From Zunongwangia profunda SM-A87 (lineage in GTDB: Bacteria > Bacteroidota > Bacteroidia > Flavobacteriales > Flavobacteriaceae), in NCBI RefSeq assembly GCF_000023465.1, contig NC_014041.1:4021501-4085500 (forward strand): a stretch of DNA of 64,000 bases. The letters run 5' to 3'. Made by a program: the position numbers and the translations under genes. Below the pieces are notes generated by a model. That model did no database searches. It was not told the origin of the DNA and worked only from the letters and a program-made list of their open reading frames with translations. Below, in pieces: positions 17,833 through 27,739 of the stretch (the stretch's first letter is position 1; every line of letters starts with the position of its first letter).

Positions 17833-20532
17833 ATGAAAAAAGTATTTAAAATTATAGGAATTACGCTACTTGTAATTATTGTATTATTGATTGCAGCCCC
17901 GTTTTTATTTTCTTCACAAATAGAGAATTTCGTTAAGAAGACGATTAATAATAACGTAAATGCCAAGGTTGAATTTGCTGATATCGACCTTAGTTTATTT
18001 AGAAGTTTCCCACAAGCTACCGTGGTTTTAAGTGACGTGAGCGTAATTAACAACGCTCCTTTTGAAGGCGATACTCTGGCCGATGTTAAAGAAGTAACCT
18101 TGCAAATGAGCATCAAAGAACTTTTTAAAGGGAGCGAAGAACCAAAGAGAATAGACCAATTTAAAGTTAATGATGCTTATATTAATATTTTGGTAGATTC
18201 ACTGGGCAGAGCCAATTATGACATCGCTAAAATTGATACTACCGCAACCACAACAGGAACCCCTGCAGACACCACCGGCGGTTTTAGTTTAGACCTTCAG
18301 CATTACGAGATCAATAATTCCCGATTACACTATAAAGACGTTGGGGCTAAAATGGCCTTAAAATTAGAAGAATTAAATCACCAGGGAACCGGAGATTTTT
18401 CGTTAGACCAAACCGAATTGGATACCGATACTGAAGCTATCGTTTCTTTTGAATTTGATAGTATTAACTATTTAAACAAGAATAAAGTAGATCTAGATGC
18501 CGTAATCCAAATGGATCTGGAAAATATGAAATATACCTTCCTTGAAAACGAAGCGCATATCAATCAATTACCATTAACTTTTAATGGCTTTGTGCAGGTT
18601 GATGGGGACGATACGAATATTGATCTTACGTTTAAAACACCATCATCTGACTTTAAAAACTTCCTGGCGGTAATTCCTGAAGTGTACGCCAAGAATATCG
18701 AAAACGTTGAAACCAAGGGAGATTTTGTGGTTGATGGAATGATTAAAGGTACCGCAAACGACAAATACATTCCTAAATTAGATATTAAAGTCACCTCAAA
18801 TAATGCCTCTTTTAAATATCCCGACTTGCCAAAAAGTGTGCAGGACATAAATCTCGATCTACGTGTTTTAAACGAAACCGGAATTGTAGAAGATACTTAT
18901 TTAACTTTTAAAAATGTAAAATTCAGAATCGATCAGGATCGTTTTGCGGCTAATGGAAGTGTAAAAAATCTTATGGGTAATATGTTAGTAGCCCTAAATT
19001 TAGACGGAACCCTAAATTTAGCAAACCTTGATAAGGCTTATCCTTTAGATATGGATCTTGATCTAAACGGAATCCTTACCGTAGATGCTTCTACGAGTTT
19101 TGATATGAACAGTATCGAAAAAGAACAATATCAAAATGTAAAAAGTAGTGGTACGGCAGGGATCAAAAACTTTAGCTACAAATCCCCTGAAATCCCTAAT
19201 GAAATTAAAGTCTCTAGCGCCAAGGTGAATTTGAGTCAGGGTAATGTCACTGTTCCAGAACTTGATTTAACCACTGGTCAAACCGACTTACAGGCTACAG
19301 GAACTATTCAGAATTTAATGGGCTTCTTGTTTACAGATCAGGAATTAAAAGGGATCTTCAATGTAAAATCAAACACTTTTGCAGTGAATGATTTTATGGT
19401 TGCCCAAACCGAAGAGAAACCAGTAACAACTTCCGAAGAAAACACGTCTGAAACATCAAAAACCGAAAAAGTAGCCACCGGTGAAGAAGCGATAAAAATA
19501 CCGTCTTTCTTGGATGTGGTACTTACCTTCAATGCAAACAAGGTTCTTTACGATAATCTAAAACTAACCAATGCTAAAGGAAAATTGATTATCCGTGATG
19601 AAACCGCAACCTTAGAAAATATCACTACAGATATTTTTAACGGAAATATCGCTCTTAACGGTCATGTTTCTACAAAAACTGCAACGCCAACATTCGATAT
19701 GTCTTTAGATCTAAATGCGATAAGTATTGCTGAATCTTTTAACGGACTGGAACTTATGCAAGGATTGGCACCTATCGCCAACGCATTGCAGGGAAAAATA
19801 CAAACTAACCTAAATTTAAAAGGAAATTTAAACAACGATCTTACCCCAATTTTAACCAGTTTAGCCGGTGATGCTTTAGCTCAAATATTAACCGCGGATG
19901 TAAATCCAGAAAAAATGCCGCTTTTAGCGAAACTAGACAGTCAACTCAATTTTATCGATCTTGATAAAGTTGATTTAAATAATCTAAAAACAAAATTATC
20001 TTTTAAAGATGGTGCGGTAAATATTCAGCCATTCGATTTTAAAATTAAAGATGTTCTGGTACAGGTTTCGGGTAGCCATGGTTTTGATATGAACATGAAT
20101 TATAAACTGAATTTAGATGTTCCTGCTAAGTATTTAGGAAACCAGATTGGAAATACCTTAAGTCAGCTAAGCGGATCGAGTTTGCAAAATACCAAAGTTG
20201 AAATTCCTGTTGGTTTAAGCGGAACTTTCCAAAGTCCGCAGATCAATTTGAATATGCAGCAGGCCATTAGTAGTTTAACGCAGAAAATTGTTGAAGAGCA
20301 GAAAAATAACCTGAAAGAAAAAGGTACGAATGCCTTAAATGACCTGATTAATAAACAACTGGGTAAAAACAATCAAAACCAGCAGTCTACAGATAGTACG
20401 GCAACAAAGACTCCACAAACAAAAACCGATTCTACTAAAACAACGCAGGAGAAAAAAATTGAAGACGCTGCAAAATCGATTCTGGGCGGATTGCTAAATA
20501 AAAATAAGAAGAAAAAGGACACGGCGCAGTAG
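17833..20532 (+). CDS. AsmA-family protein (large periplasmic, inner-membrane anchored)
   Basis: The 899-residue protein has one N-terminal membrane anchor (about 7-28, IIGITLLVIIVLLIAAPFLF) and then a very long periplasmic beta-strand-rich region. The AsmA N-terminal motif is visible around VEFADIDLSLFRSFPQATVV, and the C-terminal AsmA_2-type region at LNLKGNLNNDLTPILTSLAG. The tail is low-complexity (Asn/Gln/Lys/Thr, with a Lys-rich end). AsmA relatives are thought to bridge inner and outer membranes and move phospholipid. It appears monocistronic; a hairpin with T-run lies at about 20592-20635. Confidence 0.85.
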   Translation: MKKVFKIIGITLLVIIVLLIAAPFLFSSQIENFVKKTINNNVNAKVEFADIDLSLFRSFPQATVVLSDVSVINNAPFEGDTLADVKEVTLQMSIKELFKGSEEPKRIDQFKVNDAYINILVDSLGRANYDIAKIDTTATTTGTPADTTGGFSLDLQHYEINNSRLHYKDVGAKMALKLEELNHQGTGDFSLDQTELDTDTEAIVSFEFDSINYLNKNKVDLDAVIQMDLENMKYTFLENEAHINQLPLTFNGFVQVDGDDTNIDLTFKTPSSDFKNFLAVIPEVYAKNIENVETKGDFVVDGMIKGTANDKYIPKLDIKVTSNNASFKYPDLPKSVQDINLDLRVLNETGIVEDTYLTFKNVKFRIDQDRFAANGSVKNLMGNMLVALNLDGTLNLANLDKAYPLDMDLDLNGILTVDASTSFDMNSIEKEQYQNVKSSGTAGIKNFSYKSPEIPNEIKVSSAKVNLSQGNVTVPELDLTTGQTDLQATGTIQNLMGFLFTDQELKGIFNVKSNTFAVNDFMVAQTEEKPVTTSEENTSETSKTEKVATGEEAIKIPSFLDVVLTFNANKVLYDNLKLTNAKGKLIIRDETATLENITTDIFNGNIALNGHVSTKTATPTFDMSLDLNAISIAESFNGLELMQGLAPIANALQGKIQTNLNLKGNLNNDLTPILTSLAGDALAQILTADVNPEKMPLLAKLDSQLNFIDLDKVDLNNLKTKLSFKDGAVNIQPFDFKIKDVLVQVSGSHGFDMNMNYKLNLDVPAKYLGNQIGNTLSQLSGSSLQNTKVEIPVGLSGTFQSPQINLNMQQAISSLTQKIVEEQKNNLKEKGTNALNDLINKQLGKNNQNQQSTDSTATKTPQTKTDSTKTTQEKKIEDAAKSILGGLLNKNKKKKDTAQ

Positions 20533-20591
20533 TTCTGCTCGCAGTCACGGTAAACAATTTACAATGCTAATTACCGTATACATTATCAACC

Positions 20592-20635
20592 CTCACAGGC
20601 CTATTCTGGATAGCTATGATCTGTGAGGTTTTTAA
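20592..20635 (+). terminator. Probable terminator of the AsmA gene
   Basis: CCTCACAG pairs with CTGTGAGG across a loop of about 22 bases, followed by TTTTT. The arm sequence is the core of the palindrome at 5057-5089. Confidence 0.55.
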
Positions 20636-20707
20636 TTTTAATAATAAATTCATGTTTCGGTCAAAAAGCTTTAGAACCTCAGTTCGATCTAAGAAAATTT
20701 CGGAGAC

Positions 20708-20792
20708 TGAGTGAAATCTTGGCAAAAGATTTTGTATCGAAGTTTCCATTTTGGTAGCATTTCGATACAAATTTTCCTTGAAAATTCACTCA
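20708..20792. repeat. Extended imperfect hairpin
   Basis: The outer arms are TGAGTGAA and TTCACTCA, and the inner arms TTGTATCGAA and TTCGATACAA are perfect complements around a 19-base loop. Unpaired bulges lie between them. The inner arm shares TCGATACAA with module A of the repeat array at 14.5-15.8 kb, so it may belong to the same repeat family or be a small MITE-like relic. Confidence 0.5.
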
Positions 20793-21127
20793 ATGAACCA
20801 AAATGCCTGCAAAAACTTTTATATCAAACTCAGGTTTAGAATAAAAGTAGATTATTAGCTTTCAGAAAAAAACTTACCGAATTCTCGGATTCTAGTTCTT
20901 AGCGAAATCATCGCATAACACATTCCCCAATTAAACAACCTCAACGCTATATTTTCTCTATTCTAACAGCAAGTGATCTGCTTAGAGAGAGTTTATAGTT
21001 TACAGAAAAGCGATATGCTTTTAGCCGTTAGTTTTCAGCTCAAAAAATCAAATCCAACATTAAAAATTTTATCTTGATTATTGTTTTCTTCTCTCTACTC
21101 TAAATTTCATTTTTACTACAAACAAAA

Positions 21128-21155
21128 AGCCCCACAAAGTTGTGAGGCTTTCATG
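21128..21155 (-). terminator. Terminator of valS
   Basis: On the minus strand AGCCTCACAA pairs with TTGTGGGGCT, followed by TTTTTG. It begins 24 bases past the valS stop. Confidence 0.75.
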
Positions 21156-21172
21156 TAAGGCTTTATGTTTTT

Positions 21173-23803
21173 CTATTTCAAACTCGCTAAACTTGTCTTT
21201 AAAGCTTCAATTTTAGCTTCTGCATCTGCTTGTTTCGCTTTTTCAATAGCAACAACTTTCTCTGGAGCATTGTTCACAAAGCGCTCATTAGAGAGTTTTT
21301 TATTTACTGAATTTAAGAAACCTTCGGTATATTTTAATTCTTCCTCTAGCTTGGCAATTTCAGCTTCCACATCGATTGCTCCACCAACCGGAATAAAATA
21401 ATCATTTGATTTTACACGAAAAGATAAGGCTCCTTCTACCTGTTCATTTACATAATCCAGGTTGGCGATATTGCCCATTTTAGCGATCACTTTATCAAAC
21501 GAGTCCGACACATTATCATTGTTCTGAACCTTTAAATCGATCTCATTTTTAAACGCAATATTTTTATCTTTTCTAATCTTACGCACCCCAGAGATTACCT
21601 CTGAAGCAAAAACAAATTCATTGATAATTTTTTCATCATAAGCTACTTGCGCTGGCCATTGCGCTACAATTAGAGCTTCCTCTGGTGTTCTTTCACTGAT
21701 GGTCTGCCAAATCTCCTCTGTAACAAAAGGCATAAAAGGATGAAGAATTCTTAAATTATCTTCTAGAATAGCGATTACCGAATCGAATGTCATCTTATCT
21801 ATCGGTTGCCCATAAGCAGGTTTTACCATTTCTAAAAACCAGCTACAGTAATCGTCCCAGATTAATTTATAGGTTCCCATTAGCGCATCACTAATTCGAT
21901 ACTTAGAATAATGATCTTCAATTTCTGCTAAACTCTTCTGGAATTTTGCTTTATACCAGTCGATTGCGATTTTAGAAGTCTCTGGTTGCTTAGTCGCTGC
22001 TGAAACTTCCCATCCCATAACCAGGCGGAATGCATTCCATATTTTATTAGCAAAAGCACTACCCTGCTTACATAGATCCTCGTCGAACATCAGGTCGTTT
22101 CCTGCAGGAGAACTAAGTAGCATTCCCACACGAACACCATCTGCACCGTATTGGTCAATCAACCCTAGTGGATCTGGTGAGTTCCCTAAAGATTTAGACA
22201 TTTTACGACGTTGCTTATCACGAACAATTCCGGTTAGGTACACATTTCTAAATGGTCGTTCCCCTCGATATTCATAACCCGCGATAATCATTCTTGCCAC
22301 CCAGAAGAATAAAATTTCTGGTGCGGTGACTAAATCATTGGTTGGATAATAATAATTTATTTCGTCATTTTCTGGTTCCAGTATCCCGTTAAAAACACTC
22401 ATTGGCCATAACCAGGAAGAAAACCAGGTATCTAAAGCATCTTTATCCTGAGTAAGATCTTCAGCTGTTAAACTTGAATTTCCTGTTTTTTCCTGTGCTT
22501 TTTGAACTGCATCTTCAAGCGTCTCTGCTACTACAAAATCATTAGTTCCGTCACCAAAATAATAAGCCGGTATTTGATGTCCCCACCAAAGCTGACGAGA
22601 AATATTCCAATCCCGTACATTTTCCATCCAGTGACGATATGTACTTAAAAACTTCTCTGGCACCAAATTAATATCATCTCCAACAACCGCATCAATAGCC
22701 GGTTGTGCTAGATCCTTCATTTTTAAAAACCACTGGTCACTTAGTTTGGGTTCGATCACCGCACCGGTACGTTCGCTGGTTCCTACTTTATTAGTATGAT
22801 CTTCGGTTTTCACTAAAACACCAGATGCTTTTAATTCAGCAACAATTTCTTTTCTTACCCTAAAACGATCCTTCCCTACATAATGCATCCCAAAATCATT
22901 GAGTGTAGCATCCTCATTAAAAATGTCAATAATTTCAAGATTATGCTTATCCCCCAACATTTTATCATTTTCATCATGCGCCGGAGTCACTTTTAGACAA
23001 CCAGTACCAAACTCAATATCTACATACTCATCTTCAATAATTGGGATTACTCTTCCGCAAATAGGCACAATTGCTTTTTTACCTTTAAGATGTGTAAAAC
23101 GTTCGTCGTTAGGATTAATACAGATGGCAGTATCGCCAAGAATAGTTTCAGGACGAGTAGTAGCAATAGTTACAGATTCATCACTTCCTTCGATCTTATA
23201 GTTTAGGTAATATAAATGTCCTTGTTTTTCCTGATAGATCACCTCTTCGTCAGAAAGCGTAGTTTTTGCTTCAGGATCCCAGTTTACCATCCTAAATCCG
23301 CGATACACCAAACCTTTTTCATAAAGATCCACAAAAACTTTAATTACAGAAGCAGACATATTGTCGTCCATTGTAAATTTTGTACGATCCCAGTCACAAG
23401 AAGCGCCTAATTTTTTAAGCTGATCCAGAATAATACCTCCATGCTTATGTGTCCATTCCCAGGCATGTTCTAAAAACTCCTCACGAGAAAGATCGTTTTT
23501 GCTAATCCCTTCGTTTTTAAGTTTTGCCACAACTTTTGCTTCGGTAGCGATAGAAGCATGATCTGTTCCCGGCACCCAGCACGCGTTAAAACCTTTTAAA
23601 CGCGCTCTTCGTACCAATACATCCTGAATAGTATTATTAAGCATATGCCCCATATGCAGGACTCCTGTTACGTTTGGTGGCGGAATTACAATCGTATAAG
23701 GTTCTCTTTCGTCTACCTCTGAATGGAAGTATTTATTATCCATCCAGTATTTATACCATTTATCCTCTACTTTATTTGCACTGTATTGTGAAGCGATTGC
23801 CAT
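21173..23803 (-). CDS. valS: Valine-tRNA ligase
   Basis: The 876-residue class I synthetase charges tRNA-Val. It has the HIGH-type motif ([17 protein letters not shown] near 40-55), a large CP1 editing domain with [12 protein letters not shown], the KMSKS loop ([11 protein letters not shown] near 530), an anticodon-binding domain, and the C-terminal coiled coil of ValS ([20 protein letters not shown]). ATG 23803 ([16 protein letters not shown]) is chosen: the 10 codons upstream from 23833 show no family similarity. Length is normal. No T-box-like leader is visible. Confidence 0.97.
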   Translation of the reverse strand: MAIASQYSANKVEDKWYKYWMDNKYFHSEVDEREPYTIVIPPPNVTGVLHMGHMLNNTIQDVLVRRARLKGFNACWVPGTDHASIATEAKVVAKLKNEGISKNDLSREEFLEHAWEWTHKHGGIILDQLKKLGASCDWDRTKFTMDDNMSASVIKVFVDLYEKGLVYRGFRMVNWDPEAKTTLSDEEVIYQEKQGHLYYLNYKIEGSDESVTIATTRPETILGDTAICINPNDERFTHLKGKKAIVPICGRVIPIIEDEYVDIEFGTGCLKVTPAHDENDKMLGDKHNLEIIDIFNEDATLNDFGMHYVGKDRFRVRKEIVAELKASGVLVKTEDHTNKVGTSERTGAVIEPKLSDQWFLKMKDLAQPAIDAVVGDDINLVPEKFLSTYRHWMENVRDWNISRQLWWGHQIPAYYFGDGTNDFVVAETLEDAVQKAQEKTGNSSLTAEDLTQDKDALDTWFSSWLWPMSVFNGILEPENDEINYYYPTNDLVTAPEILFFWVARMIIAGYEYRGERPFRNVYLTGIVRDKQRRKMSKSLGNSPDPLGLIDQYGADGVRVGMLLSSPAGNDLMFDEDLCKQGSAFANKIWNAFRLVMGWEVSAATKQPETSKIAIDWYKAKFQKSLAEIEDHYSKYRISDALMGTYKLIWDDYCSWFLEMVKPAYGQPIDKMTFDSVIAILEDNLRILHPFMPFVTEEIWQTISERTPEEALIVAQWPAQVAYDEKIINEFVFASEVISGVRKIRKDKNIAFKNEIDLKVQNNDNVSDSFDKVIAKMGNIANLDYVNEQVEGALSFRVKSNDYFIPVGGAIDVEAEIAKLEEELKYTEGFLNSVNKKLSNERFVNNAPEKVVAIEKAKQADAEAKIEALKTSLASLK

Positions 23804-23935
23804 ATTTGGTCTAGTTTTTGAAAATAAAGGCAAAAGTAATTATAAGTGGAGGATTTTAAAAGAAGTTGAATTGAATATAATTTTTGAATCTGTTGTAATT
23901 CAGCGTATCTTTACTCTTCCGAAAATTATTGAATT

Positions 23936-24352
23936 ATGAAAAAACTAGCATTAATTGCCATTTTAGCCTTTGTAGGATTTAATTCTGCTATGGCACAAAA
24001 AACTGCCAAAATGCAGTTTAAGTCTGAAACAATAGACTATGGTGAAATTAAAAAAGGAAGCGATGGCGTTCGTGTATTCGAATTTACAAATACAGGAGAC
24101 ATCGATTTGGTGATCACCAATGTAACTTCCAGCTGCGGCTGTACGATTCCTAAAAAACCAGATGGACCAATTAAACCGGGAGCATCTGGAAAAATTGAAG
24201 TAAAATACGACACCAATAGACCTGGACCGATAAGAAAAACGGTTACCGTATATTCTAATGCTGAAGAGCCTACCAAAGCCTTAAAAATAAAAGGTAGGGT
24301 TTTGGACGATGAAACCCCCAAAACCGATGGTGGTGATACGGATACCAAATAA
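23936..24352 (+). CDS. Secreted DUF1573 protein
   Basis: The 138-residue protein has a signal peptide (cut near NSAMAQ) and one DUF1573 domain. Key features are FEFTNTGDIDLVITNVTSSC, the CGC pair in SSCGCTIPKKP and YDTNRPGPIRKTVTVYSNA. This is an immunoglobulin-like periplasmic or surface module very common in Bacteroidota. The role is not established; the CGC motif may bind metal or form a disulfide. The acidic Asp/Thr-rich tail (TDGGDTDTK) is probably disordered. It is divergent from valS (132 bases between the starts) and ends in a strong terminator. Confidence 0.88.
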   Translation: MKKLALIAILAFVGFNSAMAQKTAKMQFKSETIDYGEIKKGSDGVRVFEFTNTGDIDLVITNVTSSCGCTIPKKPDGPIKPGASGKIEVKYDTNRPGPIRKTVTVYSNAEEPTKALKIKGRVLDDETPKTDGGDTDTK

Positions 24353-24375
24353 CCAGAAATCACTGTAAAATCTTA

Positions 24376-24403
24376 AAACTCCCGAAATTTCGGGAGTTTT
24401 TTT
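24376..24403 (+). terminator. Terminator of the DUF1573 gene
   Basis: AAACTCCCGAAA pairs with TTTCGGGAGTTT with almost no loop, followed by a run of T. Confidence 0.9.
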
Positions 24404-24614
24404 ATGTCTCATAAAATGTGGCGCTTAAAAGTAAACTGCCTTAGGGCAAGCCCATCAGTCTGTCAGAAAATTATTTTTATTTCAAGGTATCTTGATAACT
24501 ATCCTTACAGCACCGGAACATTTAATATCAATTATCGAGTCAAATTTCAATAAAAGCTTCCTTAGATTCTTACTTAAATTTTGCATTTTTGCAACGAATA
24601 TAAAACGCACAAGA

Positions 24615-25808
24615 ATGCCTTCAATTTCTAAAAAAGGGCTTAGCATGCCCGAATCTCCGATAAGGAAATTAGTTCCGTTTGCAGAAGCGGCAGCCAAAAA
24701 AGGTAAAAAGATCTACCAGTTAAATATTGGACAGCCCGATATTAAAACTCCTGAAATTGCTATGCAGGCCGTAAGGGATAACAGTATAGAAGTTTTATCT
24801 TATAGCCATTCTGCAGGTTTTGCAAGCTATCGTGAAAAACTGGCTAAATATTACGAAAGAAATGACATTCACGTCACTGCAGAAGATATTATTGTGACCA
24901 CCGGTGGTTCTGAAGCCCTTTTATTCGCAATGGGAACTATTACAGATCCAGGAGACGAAGTGATCATTCCTGAGCCGTTTTATGCCAACTACAATGGTTT
25001 TGCGACATCAAGCGGAGTAACAATTGTACCAATTAAATCTTCTATTGAAAACAATTTTGCCTTACCTCCAATTTCGGAATTCGAAAAACTAATCACAGAA
25101 AATACAAAAGCCATTCTTCTTTGCAATCCTGGCAATCCAACAGGATATTTATATACAAAAGAAGAAGTACAACAAATCGCCGATTTGGCTATAAAACACG
25201 ACCTCTTCGTTGTCGCTGATGAAGTGTATCGAGAGTTCACTTATGACGGAGTAAAACATAATAGTATTATGAGCATTCCTGAGTTAGCGAACAACGCAAT
25301 TATGGTAGATTCGGTTTCTAAGCGTTTTAGTATGTGTGGTGCTCGTATTGGTTGCTTGGTTTCTAAAAACAAAGAAGTAATCACCACCGCAATGAAGTTT
25401 GCTCAAGCACGACTTAGTCCTCCAACCTTAGCTCAAATTGCCAGTGAAGCTGCTTTAGATACACCGCAAGAGTATTTTGAAGAAGTAAATAAAGAATATA
25501 CTTTACGAAGAAATATTCTTGTAGAAGGTCTTGAAAAGATTAAAGGTGTAAAGGTGGCTAAACCTAAAGGAGCCTTTTATTGTATCGCAGAACTGCCAAT
25601 AAAAAGTGCAGATGATTTTGCGCAATGGTTGTTGGAAGATTTTGAATTCGAAGGTGAAACCATAATGGTGGCTCCTGCTGCCGGTTTTTACTCTACTCCA
25701 AATACGGGATTAAACCAGGTGCGTATTGCTTATGTATTAAAAAGAGAAAATCTTGAACGTGCCTTACAAATCTTAGAGGTGGCGATTAAACAATATACCA
25801 GTAAATAG
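24615..25808 (+). CDS. Class I/II PLP-dependent aminotransferase (aspartate-type)
   Basis: The 397-residue enzyme of fold type I has LNIGQPDIKTPE near 38-50, substrate/PLP contacts in TTGGSEALLFAMG and CNPGNPTGYLYT, the PLP aspartate in VVADEVYREF, and the Schiff-base Lys in VDSVSKRFSMCGARIG. ATG 24615 (MPSISKKGLSMPESPI) is chosen because the longer reading from 24492 adds 41 residues unlike the family. Likely substrates are aspartate, alanine or aromatic amino acids with 2-oxoglutarate; the exact one cannot be read from sequence. murB starts 3 bases after the stop, so the two are in one operon. Confidence 0.88.
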   Translation: MPSISKKGLSMPESPIRKLVPFAEAAAKKGKKIYQLNIGQPDIKTPEIAMQAVRDNSIEVLSYSHSAGFASYREKLAKYYERNDIHVTAEDIIVTTGGSEALLFAMGTITDPGDEVIIPEPFYANYNGFATSSGVTIVPIKSSIENNFALPPISEFEKLITENTKAILLCNPGNPTGYLYTKEEVQQIADLAIKHDLFVVADEVYREFTYDGVKHNSIMSIPELANNAIMVDSVSKRFSMCGARIGCLVSKNKEVITTAMKFAQARLSPPTLAQIASEAALDTPQEYFEEVNKEYTLRRNILVEGLEKIKGVKVAKPKGAFYCIAELPIKSADDFAQWLLEDFEFEGETIMVAPAAGFYSTPNTGLNQVRIAYVLKRENLERALQILEVAIKQYTSK

Positions 25809-25811
25809 GAT

Positions 25812-26819
25812 ATGAAGGTAATCCACAATGTCTCTTTAAAGCCCTACAATACCTTTGGGATTGATGTTAGAGCCAGTAAATTCATCAAAATCCAAACGAT
25901 TGAAGATTTAAAAAAGATTTTAAGGAAAACCTATGCCGAAGAACTTTTTATCCTGGGTGGCGGTAGCAATATGTTACTAACAGGAGATATTCATAAAACG
26001 GTACTCCAGATCGATTTAAAAGGAAAAGAAGTTCTAGAAGTAAAAGATGATTATGCCATTATAAAAGCTCATGCCGGCGAAAACTGGCATGAGTTTGTTT
26101 TATGGACGCTAAAAAATGATTTTGGCGGATTAGAAAACCTCTCCCTTATCCCGGGAAATGTAGGAACCTCTCCCATCCAAAATATTGGGGCTTACGGCGT
26201 AGAGCTTAAAGACAATTTTGTGTCTTGCGAGGCCATTAACATCCAGACTTTAGAAAGTCGAACTTTTACGCTTGAAGATTGCGAATTTGGGTATAGAAAT
26301 TCCGTTTTTAAAAATAAACTGAAAGCACAATACATTATCACCAGTGTACATTTTAAACTAAGTACCAAAAATCATCAACTTAAAATAGATTACGGTGCTA
26401 TCCAATCTGAATTAGAAGGCATCGAAAATCCAACTATAAAAGACATTTCAGATGCGGTAATTCGAATTCGGGAAAGCAAACTTCCCAATCCTGCCAAGAT
26501 TGGTAATTCTGGTAGTTTCTTCAAGAATCCTGTAATTTCTATGGAAGTTTTTAAAAATCTACAACAAGATTTTCCAGAAATCCCAAATTATCCCATTAGT
26601 GAATGCGAAGTAAAAATTCCTGCAGGGTGGCTTATTGATAAAGCAGGATTAAAAGGCCATCGTGATGGCGACGCCGGTGTACATATAAAACAAGCATTGG
26701 TTTTAGTAAACTATGGGAATGCTAGCGGAAGTGATATTTTAATGCTTTCGATAAAAATCAGGGAAATTGTCAAAGAAAAATTCGGGATTGACCTGGAACC
26801 TGAAGTGAATATCATTTAA
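25812..26819 (+). CDS. murB: UDP-N-acetylenolpyruvoylglucosamine reductase
   Basis: The 335-residue FAD enzyme reduces UDP-GlcNAc enolpyruvate to UDP-MurNAc in peptidoglycan synthesis. It shows YNTFGIDVRA at the start, the FAD-binding ELFILGGGSNMLLTGD near 43-58, LSLIPGNVGTSPIQNIGAYG near 115-134, the YRNSVFK region, the GSFFKNP catalytic Ser near 235, and a C-terminal Glu in DLEPEVNII. The length fits type I MurB (E. coli type). The final 4 bases overlap the convergent fasciclin-lipoprotein gene. Translation is probably coupled to the aminotransferase 3 bases upstream. Confidence 0.95.
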   Translation: MKVIHNVSLKPYNTFGIDVRASKFIKIQTIEDLKKILRKTYAEELFILGGGSNMLLTGDIHKTVLQIDLKGKEVLEVKDDYAIIKAHAGENWHEFVLWTLKNDFGGLENLSLIPGNVGTSPIQNIGAYGVELKDNFVSCEAINIQTLESRTFTLEDCEFGYRNSVFKNKLKAQYIITSVHFKLSTKNHQLKIDYGAIQSELEGIENPTIKDISDAVIRIRESKLPNPAKIGNSGSFFKNPVISMEVFKNLQQDFPEIPNYPISECEVKIPAGWLIDKAGLKGHRDGDAGVHIKQALVLVNYGNASGSDILMLSIKIREIVKEKFGIDLEPEVNII

Positions 26820-27397
26820 TTCCGCCCCACAATTCTGTTTATTTTATATAAAAATCCGTTTGAAGCTTTGGCCGGCTTAGCCAATTTCAGCAATTCTCCA
26901 GAAGCCGATTTTATATAAACATCGCCATCTTTTTCTATAAATTTTAACCTTGAGCCTTCCATATTTTCTACTAATAATTGATGCCGATTTTCGAGAATTT
27001 CAGCTTTTAATTTTTCGTAAGGCAAAGCGCGATTCAGTATGAATAACTTAGAGAATCCTGCCGATTCATTTTCGTCGAATTCATCATAATTTATAGTTTC
27101 AAAAGCTTCATCTTCCGGAGCAAAAACAGTGTACGGCCCACGTCCCTTCAATAAAGTCGCCACAAGATCTCCATTTTGAAGCACTCGATTAAAACTAGAA
27201 AGCTTAATATCTTCTGCTGCGATAATAGCTATACTTCTTGATTTGGTTATTGCTTTCATTCGCTTTGTATTGCTAACGCTAAGCAAACTATCTTCGAATT
27301 TCACCTCGTCGATCATATTTTGCCGCTGTTTTTCTTTTATTTTACCGCAAGAGACCACTAAAAAAAGAGCTGTAAAAATTAATATTATCTGTTTCAT
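26816..27397 (-). CDS. Fasciclin (FAS1) domain lipoprotein
   Basis: The 193-residue protein has a lipoprotein signal peptide with lipobox LVVSC (Cys 17). It carries one short FAS1-like domain with the typical LVATLLKGRGPYTVFAPEDEAF segment near 80-100 and a C-terminal GFLYKINRIV strand. FAS1 proteins mediate surface adhesion or cell-envelope contacts. The middle (NYDEFDENESAGFSKLF) is more divergent than in canonical FAS1, and the usual LxxHhV motif near the end of the first half is replaced by LFILNRALPYEKL. Convergent with murB by a 4-base overlap. Confidence 0.8.
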   Translation of the reverse strand: MKQIILIFTALFLVVSCGKIKEKQRQNMIDEVKFEDSLLSVSNTKRMKAITKSRSIAIIAAEDIKLSSFNRVLQNGDLVATLLKGRGPYTVFAPEDEAFETINYDEFDENESAGFSKLFILNRALPYEKLKAEILENRHQLLVENMEGSRLKFIEKDGDVYIKSASGELLKLAKPAKASNGFLYKINRIVGRN

Positions 27398-27504
27398 ACT
27401 TCTAAAGTACAGCCACTTAAAATCTCAAAACGGTAAAACTTCGTTAAAGAATGTAAAGCAATTACTAAACATGCGACTTATTTTAAAAAAGAGCGAATAA
27501 TTCG

Positions 27505-27512
27505 TATTTTTG
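27505..27512 (+). promoter_or_regulatory. -7 promoter element for the 27.5-29.4 kb operon
   Basis: TATTTTTG matches TAnnTTTG and lies 17 bases before ATG 27530. Confidence 0.5.
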
Positions 27513-27529
27513 CATTACAAGATTTAATT

Positions 27530-27733
27530 ATGGAACTATTTATTATAACAGCAGTTTTATTAGGATTAGCCTTTGCAGGTATTGCAATTAAAATATGGGG
27601 AAAGAAAGATGGGGAGTTTGCAGGAACCTGCGCTAGCCAGAGTCCATTTTTAAATAAAGAAGGTGAACCCTGCAGTTTCTGCGGAAAGATGCCAGACGAG
27701 AAGTGTAAAAATCCAAAGCAACCGTCCAATTAA
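27530..27733 (+). CDS. Small membrane protein with four-cysteine tail
   Basis: The 67-residue protein has one membrane helix (about 2-22, LFIITAVLLGLAFAGIAIKI) followed by a soluble tail with four Cys: GTCASQ, GEPCSFCGKM and DEKCKN. The CSFCGK pair looks like a small metal-binding knuckle or redox pair. Small conserved proteins of this kind occur in Flavobacteria, but the function is unknown. It is the first gene of an operon with a glycosyltransferase starting 6 bases later. Confidence 0.7.
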   Translation: MELFIITAVLLGLAFAGIAIKIWGKKDGEFAGTCASQSPFLNKEGEPCSFCGKMPDEKCKNPKQPSN

Positions 27734-27739
27734 TGCTGA

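Larger units (their letters stand above)
20533..21172. other. Long intergenic region with structured DNA but no gene
   Basis: These 640 bases separate the convergent AsmA and valS genes. Besides the two terminators they hold an extended imperfect hairpin (20708-20792). The remainder shows no coding signal on either strand. Confidence 0.5.

Noticed and set aside
20567..20770. Minus-strand ORF of 67 residues in the AsmA-valS gap
   Set aside because: It runs through a terminator-like hairpin and the long two-tier hairpin and shows no protein-like pattern.
23834..23935. Leader regulation (T-box or attenuator) for valS
   Set aside because: The gap is short, holds no specifier-like stem or terminator on the minus strand, and such leaders are not typical of the phylum.
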